From Gallionellaceae bacterium (GTDB lineage: Bacteria > Pseudomonadota > Gammaproteobacteria > Burkholderiales > Thiobacillaceae), in the NCBI GenBank assembly GCA_028714875.1, contig JAQTLN010000016.1:1-64000 (forward strand): a stretch of DNA of 64,000 nucleotides. The letters run 5' to 3'. Shown piece by piece: positions 1 to 10,093 of the stretch. The notes below the pieces were generated by a model that was not told where the DNA came from, searched no databases, and saw nothing but the letters and a program-made list of their open reading frames with translations. The translations under genes were made by a program, and so were the position numbers. The number at the start of each line of letters is the position of its first letter. The first letter of the stretch is position 1.

Positions 1-5
1 GGGGT

Positions 6-66
6 CGTGGTGGTTGTGGACAATTCCCCGGCAAACCCCGCCGAGGAATTGTCCACAACCACCACG
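6..66. repeat. 22-bp perfect inverted repeat (hairpin, 17-nt loop)
   Basis: cgtggtggttgtggacaattcc (6-27) is the exact reverse complement of ggaattgtccacaaccaccacg (45-66). Confidence 0.9.
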
Positions 67-110
67 GCACATATTCAGTTTGAAGAAATTCGATGGAAAA
101 GAAACATACA

Positions 111-890
111 AGGGGGATTTAGCGACGCTTGCCTGAGCAACCACCTCAGAAATCCCCCCTGCCCCCCTTTGGTAAAGGGGGGAGCCGCTTTGCCCAACGC
201 GTCTGTTTTCCAAGGCGCGGTTCGCTTGGGCGGGCGATGGGGGTGAAGGTGCCAAGGTGCGTGGCTTCCCCCTTTTTCAAAGGGGGAATGAGGGGGATTT
301 AGCGACGCTTGCCTGAGCAACCGCCTCAGAAATCCCCCCTGCCCCCCTTTGATAAAGGGGGGAGCCGCTTTGCCTAACGCGTCTGTTTTCCAAGGCGCTG
401 TTCGCTTGGGCGGGCGATAGGGGTGAAGGTGCCAAGGTGCGTGGCTTCCCCCTTTTTCAAAGGGGGAATGAGGGGGATTTAGCGACGCTTGCCTGAGCAA
501 CCGCCTCAGAAATCCCCCCTGCCCCCCTTTGGTAAAGGGGGGAGCCGCTTTGCCCAACGCGTCTGTTTTCCAAGGCGCTGTTAGCTTGGGCGGGCGATAG
601 GGGTGAAGGTGCCAAGGTGCGTGGCCTCCCCCTTTTTCAAAGGGGGAATGAGGGGGATTTAGCGACGCTTGCCTGAGCAACCGCCTCAGAAATCCCCCCT
701 GCCCCCCTTTGGTAAAGGGGGGAGCCGCTTTGCCCAACGCGTCTGTTTTCCAAGGCGCTGTTCGCTTGGGCGGGCGATAGGGGTGAAGGTGCCAAGGTGC
801 GTGGCTTCCCCCTTTTTCAAAGGGGGGGGGGATTTAGCGACGCTTGCCTGAGCAACCGCCTCAGAAATCCCCCTGCCCCCCCCTTTGAAA
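111..890. repeat. 180-bp tandem repeat array, 4 near-identical units plus a partial fifth
   Basis: 'gggggatttagcgacgcttgcctgagcaacc' recurs at about 112, 292, 472, 652 and 829; the first four units are spaced exactly 180 bp. Each unit carries two CCCCCTTT..AAAGGGGG hairpins. Confidence 0.95.
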
Positions 891-955
891 AAGGGGGGAA
901 CTACCGCACCAAGCGCATCACCAGCTAAAAGGAAAAGAGCCTTTGGGAAAGGGGG
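829..955. repeat. CCCCCTTT/AAAGGGGG palindromic dispersed element, copy A
   Basis: gggggatttagcgacgcttgcctgagcaaccgcctcagaaatccccctgcccccccttTGAAAAAGGGGGGAACTACCGCACCAAGCGCATCACCAG; same core as copies near 4935 (inverted) and 9917. Confidence 0.85.
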
Positions 956-985
956 CCGCGGCGCCACATCCCACGGACTGTATCG

Positions 986-3900
986 CTACTCCGAAGCCGC
1001 CGGCCCAGCCTGAAAAATCGGCAACAGCTTCTCCAGTTCCTCGGCCGGAATCGGCCGGCTGAACAGGTATCCCTGGTAGGCATCGCAGCCCATGGCGCCG
1101 AGGATTTCCAACTGCTGTCGCGTTTCCACGCCCTCCGCCAGCACCTCCAGGCGCAGGTTGCGCGCCATGGCGATGATGGTGGCGGCGATCTCGCGGTCGT
1201 TGGGGTCGTCGGCGAGGCCGTCGACGAAACCGCGGTCGATCTTGAGTTTGTCGATGGGGAAACGCTTGAGATAGGCCAGCGAGGAATAGCCGGTGCCGAA
1301 GTCGTCGATGGCCAGGCGCACGCCCAGCGCCTTGAGGGCATCCAGGGTGGCGATGGCCTGGTCCGCTTGCCCCATGATGACGCTCTCGGTCAGTTCCAGT
1401 TCCAGGTAACTCGCCGGCAGGCCGGTATCAAGCAGCACCGCGCGCACCAGTTCCACCATGTCCACGGCCTGGAACTGGCGTCCCGACAGGTTCACCGCCA
1501 TGACCAGCGGCGGCAGGCCGGTATCGAGCCAGGTACGCGCCTGGGCGCAGGCGGTACGCAATACCCATTCTCCCAGGGGCACGATCAGGCCGGTTTCCTC
1601 GGCGATGGGGATGAACTTGTCCGGCGGCACCAGTGCTTCGCCCGGTGGTTGCCAGCGCACCAGGGCCTCGACGCCGAAGATCTGGCCGCTGTGGGCTTCG
1701 ATCAGCGGCTGGTAATGCAGCACGAATTCGTCGCGCTCCAGGGCATGGCGCAGATGGGTTTCCAGGGATAGCCGTTCGCTGGCGGCGGTGCTCAGGGCTT
1801 CGGTATGGAAGCTGTAAGTGTTGCGGCCCCGCTGTTTGGCCTGATACATGGCCACGTCGGCATGCTGAATCAGTTCCGTGACCGTCTCGGCGTCGTCCGG
1901 GAACAGGCTGATGCCGATGCTGACGCCGACGAACACCTCATGCCCGCTGGGCAGATTGAACGGCACCACGAGCTGGTCGATAAGGGATTGCGCCACGGCG
2001 GCGGCATGTTCCGGTTGCGCCACGAACTCCAGCACCAGCAGAAACTCGTCGCCGCCCAGCCGCGCCAGCGTGTCTTCCTCACGCAAACGGCTACTCAGGC
2101 GTCGCGCCAGGGCCGCGAGCAGTTCGTCGCCGATCGGGTGGCCGAGGCTGTCGTTGACCGTCTTGAAACGGTCGAGGTCGATGTAGAGCGCCGCGACCCG
2201 GTAGTCGTGGCGCTCGGCGCGTTCGATGGCGTGTTGCAGGCGCGATTGCACCAGCAGCCGGTTGGGCAGATCGGTGAGCGGGTCGTAGTGCGCCAGGTGG
2301 TCGAGCCGTTCCTCGGACTGGCGAATCTGGCTCATGTCGGTGAATACACCGACGTAGTTGCATGCTTCGCCCCATTCGTCGCGCACCGTGCTGATGGAGA
2401 GCCATTGTGGGTAGATCTCGCCATTCTTGCGCCGGTTCCAGATCTCACCCTGCCAGTGGCCGGTCTCGCTGACGCTGGCCCACAGCGCCTGGTAGAAGGC
2501 GCGGTCGTGGCGGCCGGATTGCAGAATGCTGGGATTGTTGCCCAGCACCTCCGCCTCGCTGTAGCCGGTGATCTCGCTGTAGGCGCGGTTGATGGCGACG
2601 ATGCGCGGGCCGAGATCGGTGATCAGCACGCCGTCGCGGGTGCTCTCGAACACGGCGGCGGACTGGCGCAGGGCCTCGCCGGCGCGCACTTTCTGCACCG
2701 CGAGACTGGTGATGCGGGCGAATTCTTCGATCAATTCCAGATCGGCGGGCGCCGGTGCGCGTGGCGCGTCGTAATAGATGCCGAAGGTGCCCAGCACGCG
2801 TCCCGTCTCGTCCTTGAACGGCACCGACCAACAGGCATGCAGGCCGGCGCGTTGGGTCACCTCCAGATAGGGTGCCCAGTACGGGTGGCTGTCGATGTCG
2901 GTGACGATGACCGCTTCGCCCAGCCAGGCCGCCGTGCCGCAGGAACCACGCCCCTCGCCGGGCTCCAGGCCTTCAACCGCCGCGTTGTAGAAGTCCGGCA
3001 GACTGGGCGCGGCGCCATTGCTCAAGAGGCCGCTGCGCGGGTCGATCAGCAGGATGGAGACGCGCATGTCCGGGCCGATGGCCTCCAGGCGGCGCGCGAT
3101 GTCGTCCAGGATGCCCGGCAGCGGCCGATTGGCGACGATCTGATCGAGCACCGCGTTGCGCGTCAGTTGCACCGACTCGGTCCGCTTGCGTTCGTTGATG
3201 TCGAGCCAGGCGCCCACGACTTCCAGCGGCCGGCCTTGCTCGTCACGCAGCAACCGTTGGTCGTCGCGGACCCAGAGGTAGCGGCCATCCCGGTGCTGAA
3301 AACGATATTCGTGGGCGTACTCGCCCTGCGTGAACAGGATGGTTTTGCCGGCCGCCGCCGCGTCACGGTCGTCCGGATGCACGTGCGACCACCACCAATG
3401 CGGCGCCAATGCCTCCGCCGGCGTGTAACCCAGCAGGCTTGCCATGTTTTCGCTCACCCAGGTCGCGCGCAGGTTCTCGCCCGCGACGCGCAGGCTGTAA
3501 AGAATGCTGGGGCTGGTGGCGAGCAGATGGGAAAGGCGTTGGCTGGCCTCGCGCAGGCTGGCCCGTTCACGCGCCAATTCCGCCTGGCGCTGCACCTTTT
3601 CCAGAGTCGCGGCGAGCTCGTAGAGATAGCCTTCGTGCTTGGCCAGATAGTCGTCGACCCCCAGATGCAGGGCGCGCGCGGCCACTTCCTCGCTGCCGTG
3701 CCCGGTGATCAGGACGATGGGCAAATCCAGGCCGCGTTCCTCGCGCAGCACCTTGGTCAATTCCAGGCCATCCATGCCCGGCAGGCGGTAATCGACCAGC
3801 AGCAGGTCGAAATCGGCGGCTTCCGCGAGTGATTGCGGCAGCCGCGCCAGGGCTTCATGGGCGCTGGTCACCGTGGTCAGGCGGATGTGCGGCGCGTGTT

Positions 3901-4363
3901 GCGCCAGATGGCGGCGCATCAGGTCCACATCGAACACGTTGTGTTCGGCATAGAGCACGCGCAATACCCGGCTTCTACGCAGCGTGGATTCGTGGAAACG
4001 GGCGAGCGCGGCATTCAGCGTGCGCGGCAGGCGCTCCAGGTAATCGCCGCGCTTGACCAGATAATCGTCCGCCCCGGCCTTGAGCGCGGCGATGGCGGCG
4101 TCCTGGTCGCCGGAGCCGGTGAGGATGACCACCGCCATCGGCAGGGCCTGGCCGCGCACATAAGCCAGTGCCTCCAGGCCGGAGCCATCCGGCAGGGAAA
4201 GGTCGGAGAGCAGGAGATCGTGGCGCTCCACCTCGGCCAGGCAAGCCAGCCCGTCGCGCAACGTGGGCGCCACCACCAGTTCGATTTCCGGCGCCAGTCG
4301 CGCCAGCGCGTGGCGCGCCAGATCGGCATCGCTGGTGGAGTCTTCGATATAGAGAACCCGCAT
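986..4363 (-). CDS. Two REC domains-PAS-GAF-PAS-GGDEF-EAL cyclic-di-GMP signalling protein
   Basis: MRVLYIEDSTSDADLARHAL.. and a second REC (..DLLLVDYRLPGMDGLEL..), PAS, GAF, intact LARLGGDEFLLVLE and VEALVRWQP motifs. Start chosen at MRVLYIED inside the longer ORF. Confidence 0.93.
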   Translation of the reverse strand: MRVLYIEDSTSDADLARHALARLAPEIELVVAPTLRDGLACLAEVERHDLLLSDLSLPDGSGLEALAYVRGQALPMAVVILTGSGDQDAAIAALKAGADDYLVKRGDYLERLPRTLNAALARFHESTLRRSRVLRVLYAEHNVFDVDLMRRHLAQHAPHIRLTTVTSAHEALARLPQSLAEAADFDLLLVDYRLPGMDGLELTKVLREERGLDLPIVLITGHGSEEVAARALHLGVDDYLAKHEGYLYELAATLEKVQRQAELARERASLREASQRLSHLLATSPSILYSLRVAGENLRATWVSENMASLLGYTPAEALAPHWWWSHVHPDDRDAAAAGKTILFTQGEYAHEYRFQHRDGRYLWVRDDQRLLRDEQGRPLEVVGAWLDINERKRTESVQLTRNAVLDQIVANRPLPGILDDIARRLEAIGPDMRVSILLIDPRSGLLSNGAAPSLPDFYNAAVEGLEPGEGRGSCGTAAWLGEAVIVTDIDSHPYWAPYLEVTQRAGLHACWSVPFKDETGRVLGTFGIYYDAPRAPAPADLELIEEFARITSLAVQKVRAGEALRQSAAVFESTRDGVLITDLGPRIVAINRAYSEITGYSEAEVLGNNPSILQSGRHDRAFYQALWASVSETGHWQGEIWNRRKNGEIYPQWLSISTVRDEWGEACNYVGVFTDMSQIRQSEERLDHLAHYDPLTDLPNRLLVQSRLQHAIERAERHDYRVAALYIDLDRFKTVNDSLGHPIGDELLAALARRLSSRLREEDTLARLGGDEFLLVLEFVAQPEHAAAVAQSLIDQLVVPFNLPSGHEVFVGVSIGISLFPDDAETVTELIQHADVAMYQAKQRGRNTYSFHTEALSTAASERLSLETHLRHALERDEFVLHYQPLIEAHSGQIFGVEALVRWQPPGEALVPPDKFIPIAEETGLIVPLGEWVLRTACAQARTWLDTGLPPLVMAVNLSGRQFQAVDMVELVRAVLLDTGLPASYLELELTESVIMGQADQAIATLDALKALGVRLAIDDFGTGYSSLAYLKRFPIDKLKIDRGFVDGLADDPNDREIAATIIAMARNLRLEVLAEGVETRQQLEILGAMGCDAYQGYLFSRPIPAEELEKLLPIFQAGPAASE

Positions 4364-4368
4364 GTCGC

Positions 4369-4803
4369 TTACCTCGGCCGCTCGTTGGTCACGCACCAAT
4401 ACAGTTCGATCCGTTGCGCCACCTCCATGAAGTTGTCGAAATCCACCGGCTTGACGATGTAGGAATTGGCGCCGAGGCGGTAGGCGGCTTGGATGTCGTG
4501 GTCTTCCTTCGAGGTGGTCAGGATCACCACCGGAATGTGCCGCGACACCGGATGGGCCTTGAGTTCGCGCAGCACGGTGAGGCCATCCACACGCGGCATG
4601 TTGAGATCGAGCAGGATCACCGCCGGCAGCGCTTCACCCGCTTCCCAGCGTGGCACCCAGGCCAGCGCCTCCTCGCCGTCGCGCGCCACCAGCACCGGGT
4701 TGGTGAGTTTGCGGCGGGCGAAGGCGCGCAGGGTGAGATCGACATCCACCGGGTTGTCTTCCACGAGCAGGATGGGGGGGTGAGCGTAGGCGGGGGTCAT
4801 CAT
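4369..4803 (-). CDS. Rcp1-like single-domain response regulator
   Basis: ILLVEDNPVDVDLTLRAF..VILLDLNMPRVDG..VVILTTSKEDHDI..GANSYIVKPVDFDNFMEVAQRIELYW. Confidence 0.92.
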   Translation of the reverse strand: MMTPAYAHPPILLVEDNPVDVDLTLRAFARRKLTNPVLVARDGEEALAWVPRWEAGEALPAVILLDLNMPRVDGLTVLRELKAHPVSRHIPVVILTTSKEDHDIQAAYRLGANSYIVKPVDFDNFMEVAQRIELYWCVTNERPR

Positions 4804-4917
4804 GTTCAGCTCCACGGTGAAATTCGCCCAGGCCGCCGCGTGGCGGTCGCTCGACGTCGGGCAAGCGCGCAGGTTACACCCGGCCAAACGTGTTTGGCTC
4901 GTGACGCCGGCTTACGA

Positions 4918-5100
4918 GGCTCCCCCCTTTGGGAAGGCTCTATTACCGTTACCTGGTGATGCGGTTGGCGCGGTGGTTCCCCCCTTTTTCAAAGGGGGGT
5001 TAGGGGGGATTTCTGAGACGGCCGCACAGGCAAACGTTACTAAATCCCTGCTTATACCCTTCGGTACCTCGTTCCCCCTTTGGGAAAGGGGGAGCGGGCT
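4918..5100. repeat. CCCCCTTT/AAAGGGGG palindromic dispersed element, copy B (inverted)
   Basis: gatgcggttggcgcggtggttcccccctttttcaaaggggggttaggggggatttctgagacggccgcacaggcaaacgttactaaatc is the reverse complement of copies A and C. Confidence 0.85.
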
Positions 5101-5294
5101 CCACGCGGTTCCGGTACCCACACCCCCCTGGCGGCGCTTCATTCAAGATTTCTCCAGGGGGGTCGATAACCCGACGACATTCACTGCCGGGATTGTCGCG
5201 GCCATGCCGAATAGTCAAAGCGTCACCCTCGTTTTCATCGTCGAATCGTTCGAGAAACTCGCGGCACCCGGTTTCCGTGGCGAGCCTGTTGGCG

Positions 5295-8200
5295 ATGGCC
5301 GGCAAGATGCCTGATGCGCCCGCTGGCGACCCACTCCGGTTGCCCGCCATGAACTGGCCGCGCTGGTCGATCTATGTATTCGCGGTGGCGATTACCACGG
5401 CGATGCTGCTGCTCAGAATGACCCTGGCGCCGTCCTTCGGCGAGCGGCCGCTGCTGATTCTGCTCATGCTTCCCATCGTGCTCAGCGCACTGCTCGGCGG
5501 CATCGGGCCGGGGCTGCTCGCGACGTTCATCGCCGCCTGCGCTTCGGCCTGGTTCATCCCCCCGGTCGCTAAACTCGGGATCGAGGCCCGGCATGATCTG
5601 TTTCAGTGGGGCGCCCTCATCGTCAATGGCGTGCTCGTCAGCGCGCTGGCTGAATGGTTGCATCGCGTCCGTCGCCAGGTGGAGGTGGCCCGGTGCGCGC
5701 AGGCGGAACACTTGCGCACCCTGAACCTCATGGACGCCATCGCCGCCAGCTCCACCGATGCCATCTTCGCCAAGGACGCGGAGGGGCGTTTTCTGCTGTT
5801 CAACCGGGAGGCGGGGCGGGTGACCGGCCACCCGCCCGCGACAGTGCTCGGTCACGACTGCGCGATGCTTTTCCCTCCCGGACAAGCCGCCAAAATCATG
5901 CTCAACGACCAGTTGGTGATGGCGGAAAATCGCACCGTGACCTTTCAGGAGGAGCTTGTCACCACGGACGGCGAGCGCACCTTCCTGTCCACCAAGGGGC
6001 CGTTGCACGACGCTGATGGCAAGGTCGTCGGCCTGTTCGGCATCGCCCGCGACATCACTGAACTCAAACAAGTCGAAGCGGCGCTGCGGGAGAGTGAAGG
6101 GCGCTTCCGCGCGCTGGTGGAGGAGTCCCTGGCCGGCATCTACATCATCCAGGACGACCACTTCCGTTATGTCAATCCAGGTTTCGCCGCCCTCTTCGGC
6201 TATGACGCGCCGGAGGACTTGATCGACCGGGTGCCGGTCGCCGATCTGGTCAGCCCGGAAGACCGCGATTGGGTGGCCGAGTACCTCCGTCGCCGCCTCG
6301 AAGGCGAGATCGCGGATGCGCATTACACCTTTACCGGCCTGCGCCGCGATGGCCGCCGCGTCGATGTCGAGGTGCATGGCCGCGCCTTCGACTATCAGGG
6401 CCGCCCGGCGGTCATCGGTCTGATCCTGGACATTACCGAGCGCAAGCTGACTGAATTCAATCTCGCACGGGAGCGTGGTCTGCTCAAGACCCTGTTACAG
6501 ACCTTGCCGGATATCGTCTGGCTGAAGAACCCGGATGGCATCTATCTGGCGTGCAATCCTCGTTTCGAGCGTTTTGTCGGGGCCGGGGAGGCGGACATCC
6601 TCGGCAAGACCGATTACGACTTCGTGGACAAGGAATTGGCCGACCATTTCCGCGCCAAGGACCGTGCCGCCATCGCCGCCGGCAAACCCACCAGCAACGA
6701 AGAGGAAGTGACCTTCGCCGACGACGGCCACCGCGAACTGCTGGAAACCGTCAAAACCCCCATGTTCGATGCCGACGGGCGGCTCATCGGCGTCCTCGGC
6801 ATCGCCCGCGACATCACCGCCGCTCGCCAGGCGCGGGAGGCGCTGCGCAGGCAAGGCAAGCTGCTGGCCGAGTCGCAGCGCATCGCCCACATCGGCAGCT
6901 GGGAGGCCGAACTGCCGCTTAGCGTCATCACCTGGTCGGATGAGTTGTATCGACTCTATGGCGTCTCGCCCGAGTCTTTCGCACCCACGCCCGAGACGTT
7001 TATCCAGTTGATCCATCCGGATGACCGGCTTGCAATGCAGGTTTGGATACAAGCCTGTGTCGCCGGAGAACAGCCCGGCGACCTTGAATTTCGCGCGCTC
7101 CATCCCGACGGCGCGGTGCGCTTCATCAGCGGGCGCGGCGAACTGGTGCGCGACGCCGATGGCCGGCCGATCCGCATGGTCGGCACGGCGCAGGACATCA
7201 CCGCGCGCAAACTGGAACAGGAGGCGCTGCGCGAGAGCGAGGAGCGGCATCGGGCCGTGCTGACCGCCCTGGGCGAGGGGGTGTATGGCATGGACCGGGA
7301 GGGTCGCTGCACCTTCGTCAATAGCGCCGCTCTGGCCATGCTGGGCTTCAGCGAGGAAGAAATGCTGGGGCGGAACCAGCACGAGCTGTTCCACCATCAC
7401 CGCCCGGATGGTCGGCCCTACCCCAGTTCCGAATGCCCCATCTTCCTGACCTTGCGCGATGGCCAGGCGCGCAGCCGGGTGGAGTGGTTCATCCGCAAGG
7501 ACGGCACCCTGTTCCCCGTGGAAATGATCGCCACGCCGATGACGGAGGGCGGCGAACAAGTGGGCGCGGTGGTGTCGTTCCAGGACATCACCGTGCGTCT
7601 GGAGGCCGAGGATCAGGTTCGCAAGCTTTCGCTGGCCGTGGAGCAGAGCCCGGAAAGCATCGTCATCACCAACCTGAAAGCCGAGATCGAATATGTCAAC
7701 GAAACCTTCCTGCGCGCCACCGGCTATCGCCGCGAGGAGGTGATCGGGCAGAACCCGCGCCTGCTGCAATCCGGCAGAACCCCACGGGAAACCTACGTCG
7801 CGTTATGGCAGGCCATGGCCCAGGGCCACCCCTGGAAAGGCGAGTTCATCAACCGACGCAAGGATGGCGGTGAATATGTCGAGCTGGCCGTCATCACCCC
7901 CCTGCGCCAGGCGGATGGCCGCATCAGCCACTATGTGGCGGTACAGGAAGACATCACCGAGAAGAAGCGCATCGGCGTCGAGCTGGATCAGCATCGCCAC
8001 CATCTGGAAGGCCTGGTGGCGCAACGCACCGCCGAACTGACGGTCGCCAAGACTCAGGCGGAAGCGGCCAACCAGGCCAAGAGCGCCTTCCTGGCCAACA
8101 TGAGCCATGAAATCCGCACCCCCATGAACGCCATCCTCGGCCTCACCCATCTGCTGCAACGGGCGGGTGTGACCCCGGAGCAGGGCGATCGTCTCGGCAA

Positions 8201-9836
8201 GATCGACAGCGCCGCCCACCATCTACTCTCCGTCATCAACGACATCCTCGACCTGTCCAAGATCGAGGCCGGCAAGCTGCAACTGGAGCAGACCGATTTC
8301 GCCCTGGGCGCCGTGCTCGACCATGTCCGCTCGATGATTTCCGACGCGGCCCAGGCCAAGGGCTTGCGTGTGGAGGTGGATGGCGATGCCGTGCCGCTGT
8401 GGCTGCGCGGCGACCCCACCCGGCTACGCCAGGCCCTGCTCAATTACGCAGGTAACGCGATCAAGTTCACCGAACACGGCACGATTTTCCTGCGCGCCAA
8501 ACTCCTGGGAGAGAACGACGAAGAGCTCAGGGTGCGCTTCGAGGTTCAGGACACGGGTATCGGCATCGCCCCGGATGCCCTGCCCAGGCTGTTCGCCGCC
8601 TTTGAACAGTCTGATGTGTCCACCACGCGCAAGTACGGCGGCACCGGCCTGGGCCTGGCGATTACCCGCCACCTGGCGCGGAAGATGGGCGGTGACGCCG
8701 GGGTGGAGAGCGAAGCGGGCCAGGGCAGCACCTTCTGGTTCACGGTGCTTCTGGCGCGCGGCCACGGGGTCATGCCGAGCGTGGTCGCCGCCGAGCCGGA
8801 AGCCGAGGCCGAATTGTGCCGGCGCCATGCCGGCACCCGGTTGTTGCTGGCGGAAGACAACCTGATCAACCGCGAAGTGGCGCTGGAACTGCTGCATGCC
8901 GTGGGCCTCGCCGTGGACACCGCCGAGGATGGCCAGGTGGCGCTGGAGAAGGCGCGTGAAAACGACTACGCGCTGATTCTGATGGACGTGCAGATGCCGA
9001 ACATGGACGGCCTGGAAGCCACCCGCGCGATCCGCGCCCTGCCGGCCTGGCGCGACAAACCGATACTGGCGATGACCGCCAATGCCTTCGACGAGGATCG
9101 CCGCGCCTGCCTGGAAGCCGGCATGAACGATTTCGTCGCGAAGCCGGTGGACCCGGAGTCCTTGTTCGCCACGCTGTTGCAATGGCTGCCGGCGCGGCAA
9201 GCCGCCAACGCGCCGATCGCGCCGGCGAGCGGCGTGACGGCGCCGGCGAGCGCGGCCCTGGCGCGCTTCGCCACCCTGCCCGGCCTCGACCCGGCCAGGG
9301 GCCTGGCGCTACTGCGCGGCCAGGCGGACAAATACCTGCGTCTGCTGCGCCTGTTCGCCGAATCGCACGCCGGCGACATGGCACAACTGCGCGAACACCT
9401 GGCGGCCAGCCAGTTCGACGCGGCCCGCCATCTGGCGCACAGCCTCAAGGGGGTGGCCGCGACCCTGGGCGCGCATCATCTGGCGGACCAGATGGCGCGA
9501 CTGGAAACCGCCTTGAAACAGCCGGGAGGTGGCTGTGAAGGCTTGATCGACAACATCGAAGCGGGGCTTTCCACACTGGCGGCGGCGATTCTGGCCTTGC
9601 CGCAATGGCCAACCGAGGCAACGGCGCTATCCCTCAATCCCGGCCGCCTGGAACAGGTGATGGACGAACTGGAACACCTGCTGGCGCAAAGCGATGCCCA
9701 CGCCGGTCAACTGGCCGCTGACTCCACCGCTCAATTGCGCGCCGCGCTGGGCGACAGTTGCGACGAACTCCAGCGGCAGATCGAGCATTTCGACTACGAA
9801 ACCGCTTTGGCGACCCTGCGCGCGGCGCGTCAGTGA
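5295..9836 (+). CDS. Hybrid sensor histidine kinase: N-terminal TM region (DUF4118-like), multiple PAS, HisKA, HATPase_c, REC, HPt
   Basis: TM-rich N-terminus, repeated PAS/PAC motifs, [63 protein letters not shown], HPt [15 protein letters not shown]. Start codon uncertain (ORF opens at 5193). Confidence 0.92.
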   Translation: MAGKMPDAPAGDPLRLPAMNWPRWSIYVFAVAITTAMLLLRMTLAPSFGERPLLILLMLPIVLSALLGGIGPGLLATFIAACASAWFIPPVAKLGIEARHDLFQWGALIVNGVLVSALAEWLHRVRRQVEVARCAQAEHLRTLNLMDAIAASSTDAIFAKDAEGRFLLFNREAGRVTGHPPATVLGHDCAMLFPPGQAAKIMLNDQLVMAENRTVTFQEELVTTDGERTFLSTKGPLHDADGKVVGLFGIARDITELKQVEAALRESEGRFRALVEESLAGIYIIQDDHFRYVNPGFAALFGYDAPEDLIDRVPVADLVSPEDRDWVAEYLRRRLEGEIADAHYTFTGLRRDGRRVDVEVHGRAFDYQGRPAVIGLILDITERKLTEFNLARERGLLKTLLQTLPDIVWLKNPDGIYLACNPRFERFVGAGEADILGKTDYDFVDKELADHFRAKDRAAIAAGKPTSNEEEVTFADDGHRELLETVKTPMFDADGRLIGVLGIARDITAARQAREALRRQGKLLAESQRIAHIGSWEAELPLSVITWSDELYRLYGVSPESFAPTPETFIQLIHPDDRLAMQVWIQACVAGEQPGDLEFRALHPDGAVRFISGRGELVRDADGRPIRMVGTAQDITARKLEQEALRESEERHRAVLTALGEGVYGMDREGRCTFVNSAALAMLGFSEEEMLGRNQHELFHHHRPDGRPYPSSECPIFLTLRDGQARSRVEWFIRKDGTLFPVEMIATPMTEGGEQVGAVVSFQDITVRLEAEDQVRKLSLAVEQSPESIVITNLKAEIEYVNETFLRATGYRREEVIGQNPRLLQSGRTPRETYVALWQAMAQGHPWKGEFINRRKDGGEYVELAVITPLRQADGRISHYVAVQEDITEKKRIGVELDQHRHHLEGLVAQRTAELTVAKTQAEAANQAKSAFLANMSHEIRTPMNAILGLTHLLQRAGVTPEQGDRLGKIDSAAHHLLSVINDILDLSKIEAGKLQLEQTDFALGAVLDHVRSMISDAAQAKGLRVEVDGDAVPLWLRGDPTRLRQALLNYAGNAIKFTEHGTIFLRAKLLGENDEELRVRFEVQDTGIGIAPDALPRLFAAFEQSDVSTTRKYGGTGLGLAITRHLARKMGGDAGVESEAGQGSTFWFTVLLARGHGVMPSVVAAEPEAEAELCRRHAGTRLLLAEDNLINREVALELLHAVGLAVDTAEDGQVALEKARENDYALILMDVQMPNMDGLEATRAIRALPAWRDKPILAMTANAFDEDRRACLEAGMNDFVAKPVDPESLFATLLQWLPARQAANAPIAPASGVTAPASAALARFATLPGLDPARGLALLRGQADKYLRLLRLFAESHAGDMAQLREHLAASQFDAARHLAHSLKGVAATLGAHHLADQMARLETALKQPGGGCEGLIDNIEAGLSTLAAAILALPQWPTEATALSLNPGRLEQVMDELEHLLAQSDAHAGQLAADSTAQLRAALGDSCDELQRQIEHFDYETALATLRAARQ

Positions 9837-9892
9837 CCTGGCGGCAGGTTGAGGAAATGCCGATTGATTCCCCATCCGTCTTGGCGCGGTGG

Positions 9893-10040
9893 CATCCCCC
9901 TTTCTCAAAGGGGGAATGAGGGGGATTGAGCGACGTTTGCCTGAGCGGCCGTCTCAGAAATCCCCCCTAACCCCCCTTTGAAAAAGGGGGGAACCACCGC
10001 ACCAACCGCATCAGCAAGCAACGAGAAAAGCACCTTACTT
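9893..10040. repeat. CCCCCTTT/AAAGGGGG palindromic dispersed element, copy C
   Basis: cccctttctcaaagggggaatgagggggattgagcgacgtttgcctgagcggccgtctcagaaatcccccctaacccccctttgaaaaaggggggaaccaccgcaccaaccgcatcagc. Confidence 0.85.
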
Positions 10041-10093
10041 AAAGGTTTACGAATCCAGGTCGATATGTCTTCGCTATTCACCGCGGGGTTTAT

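Noticed and set aside
75-737. 220-aa minus-strand ORF in the left repeat array
   Set aside because: It exists only because the repeat unit is 180 bp (multiple of three) and GC-rich; sequence such as PPFTKGGQGGFLRR is a translation of the palindromic repeat.
111-890. Possible CRISPR array
   Set aside because: Whole 180-bp units are repeated with no unique spacers; it is an ordinary tandem repeat.
1805-3832. 675-aa plus-strand ORF
   Set aside because: Antisense shadow of the REC-PAS-GGDEF-EAL gene, which has recognisable conserved domains.
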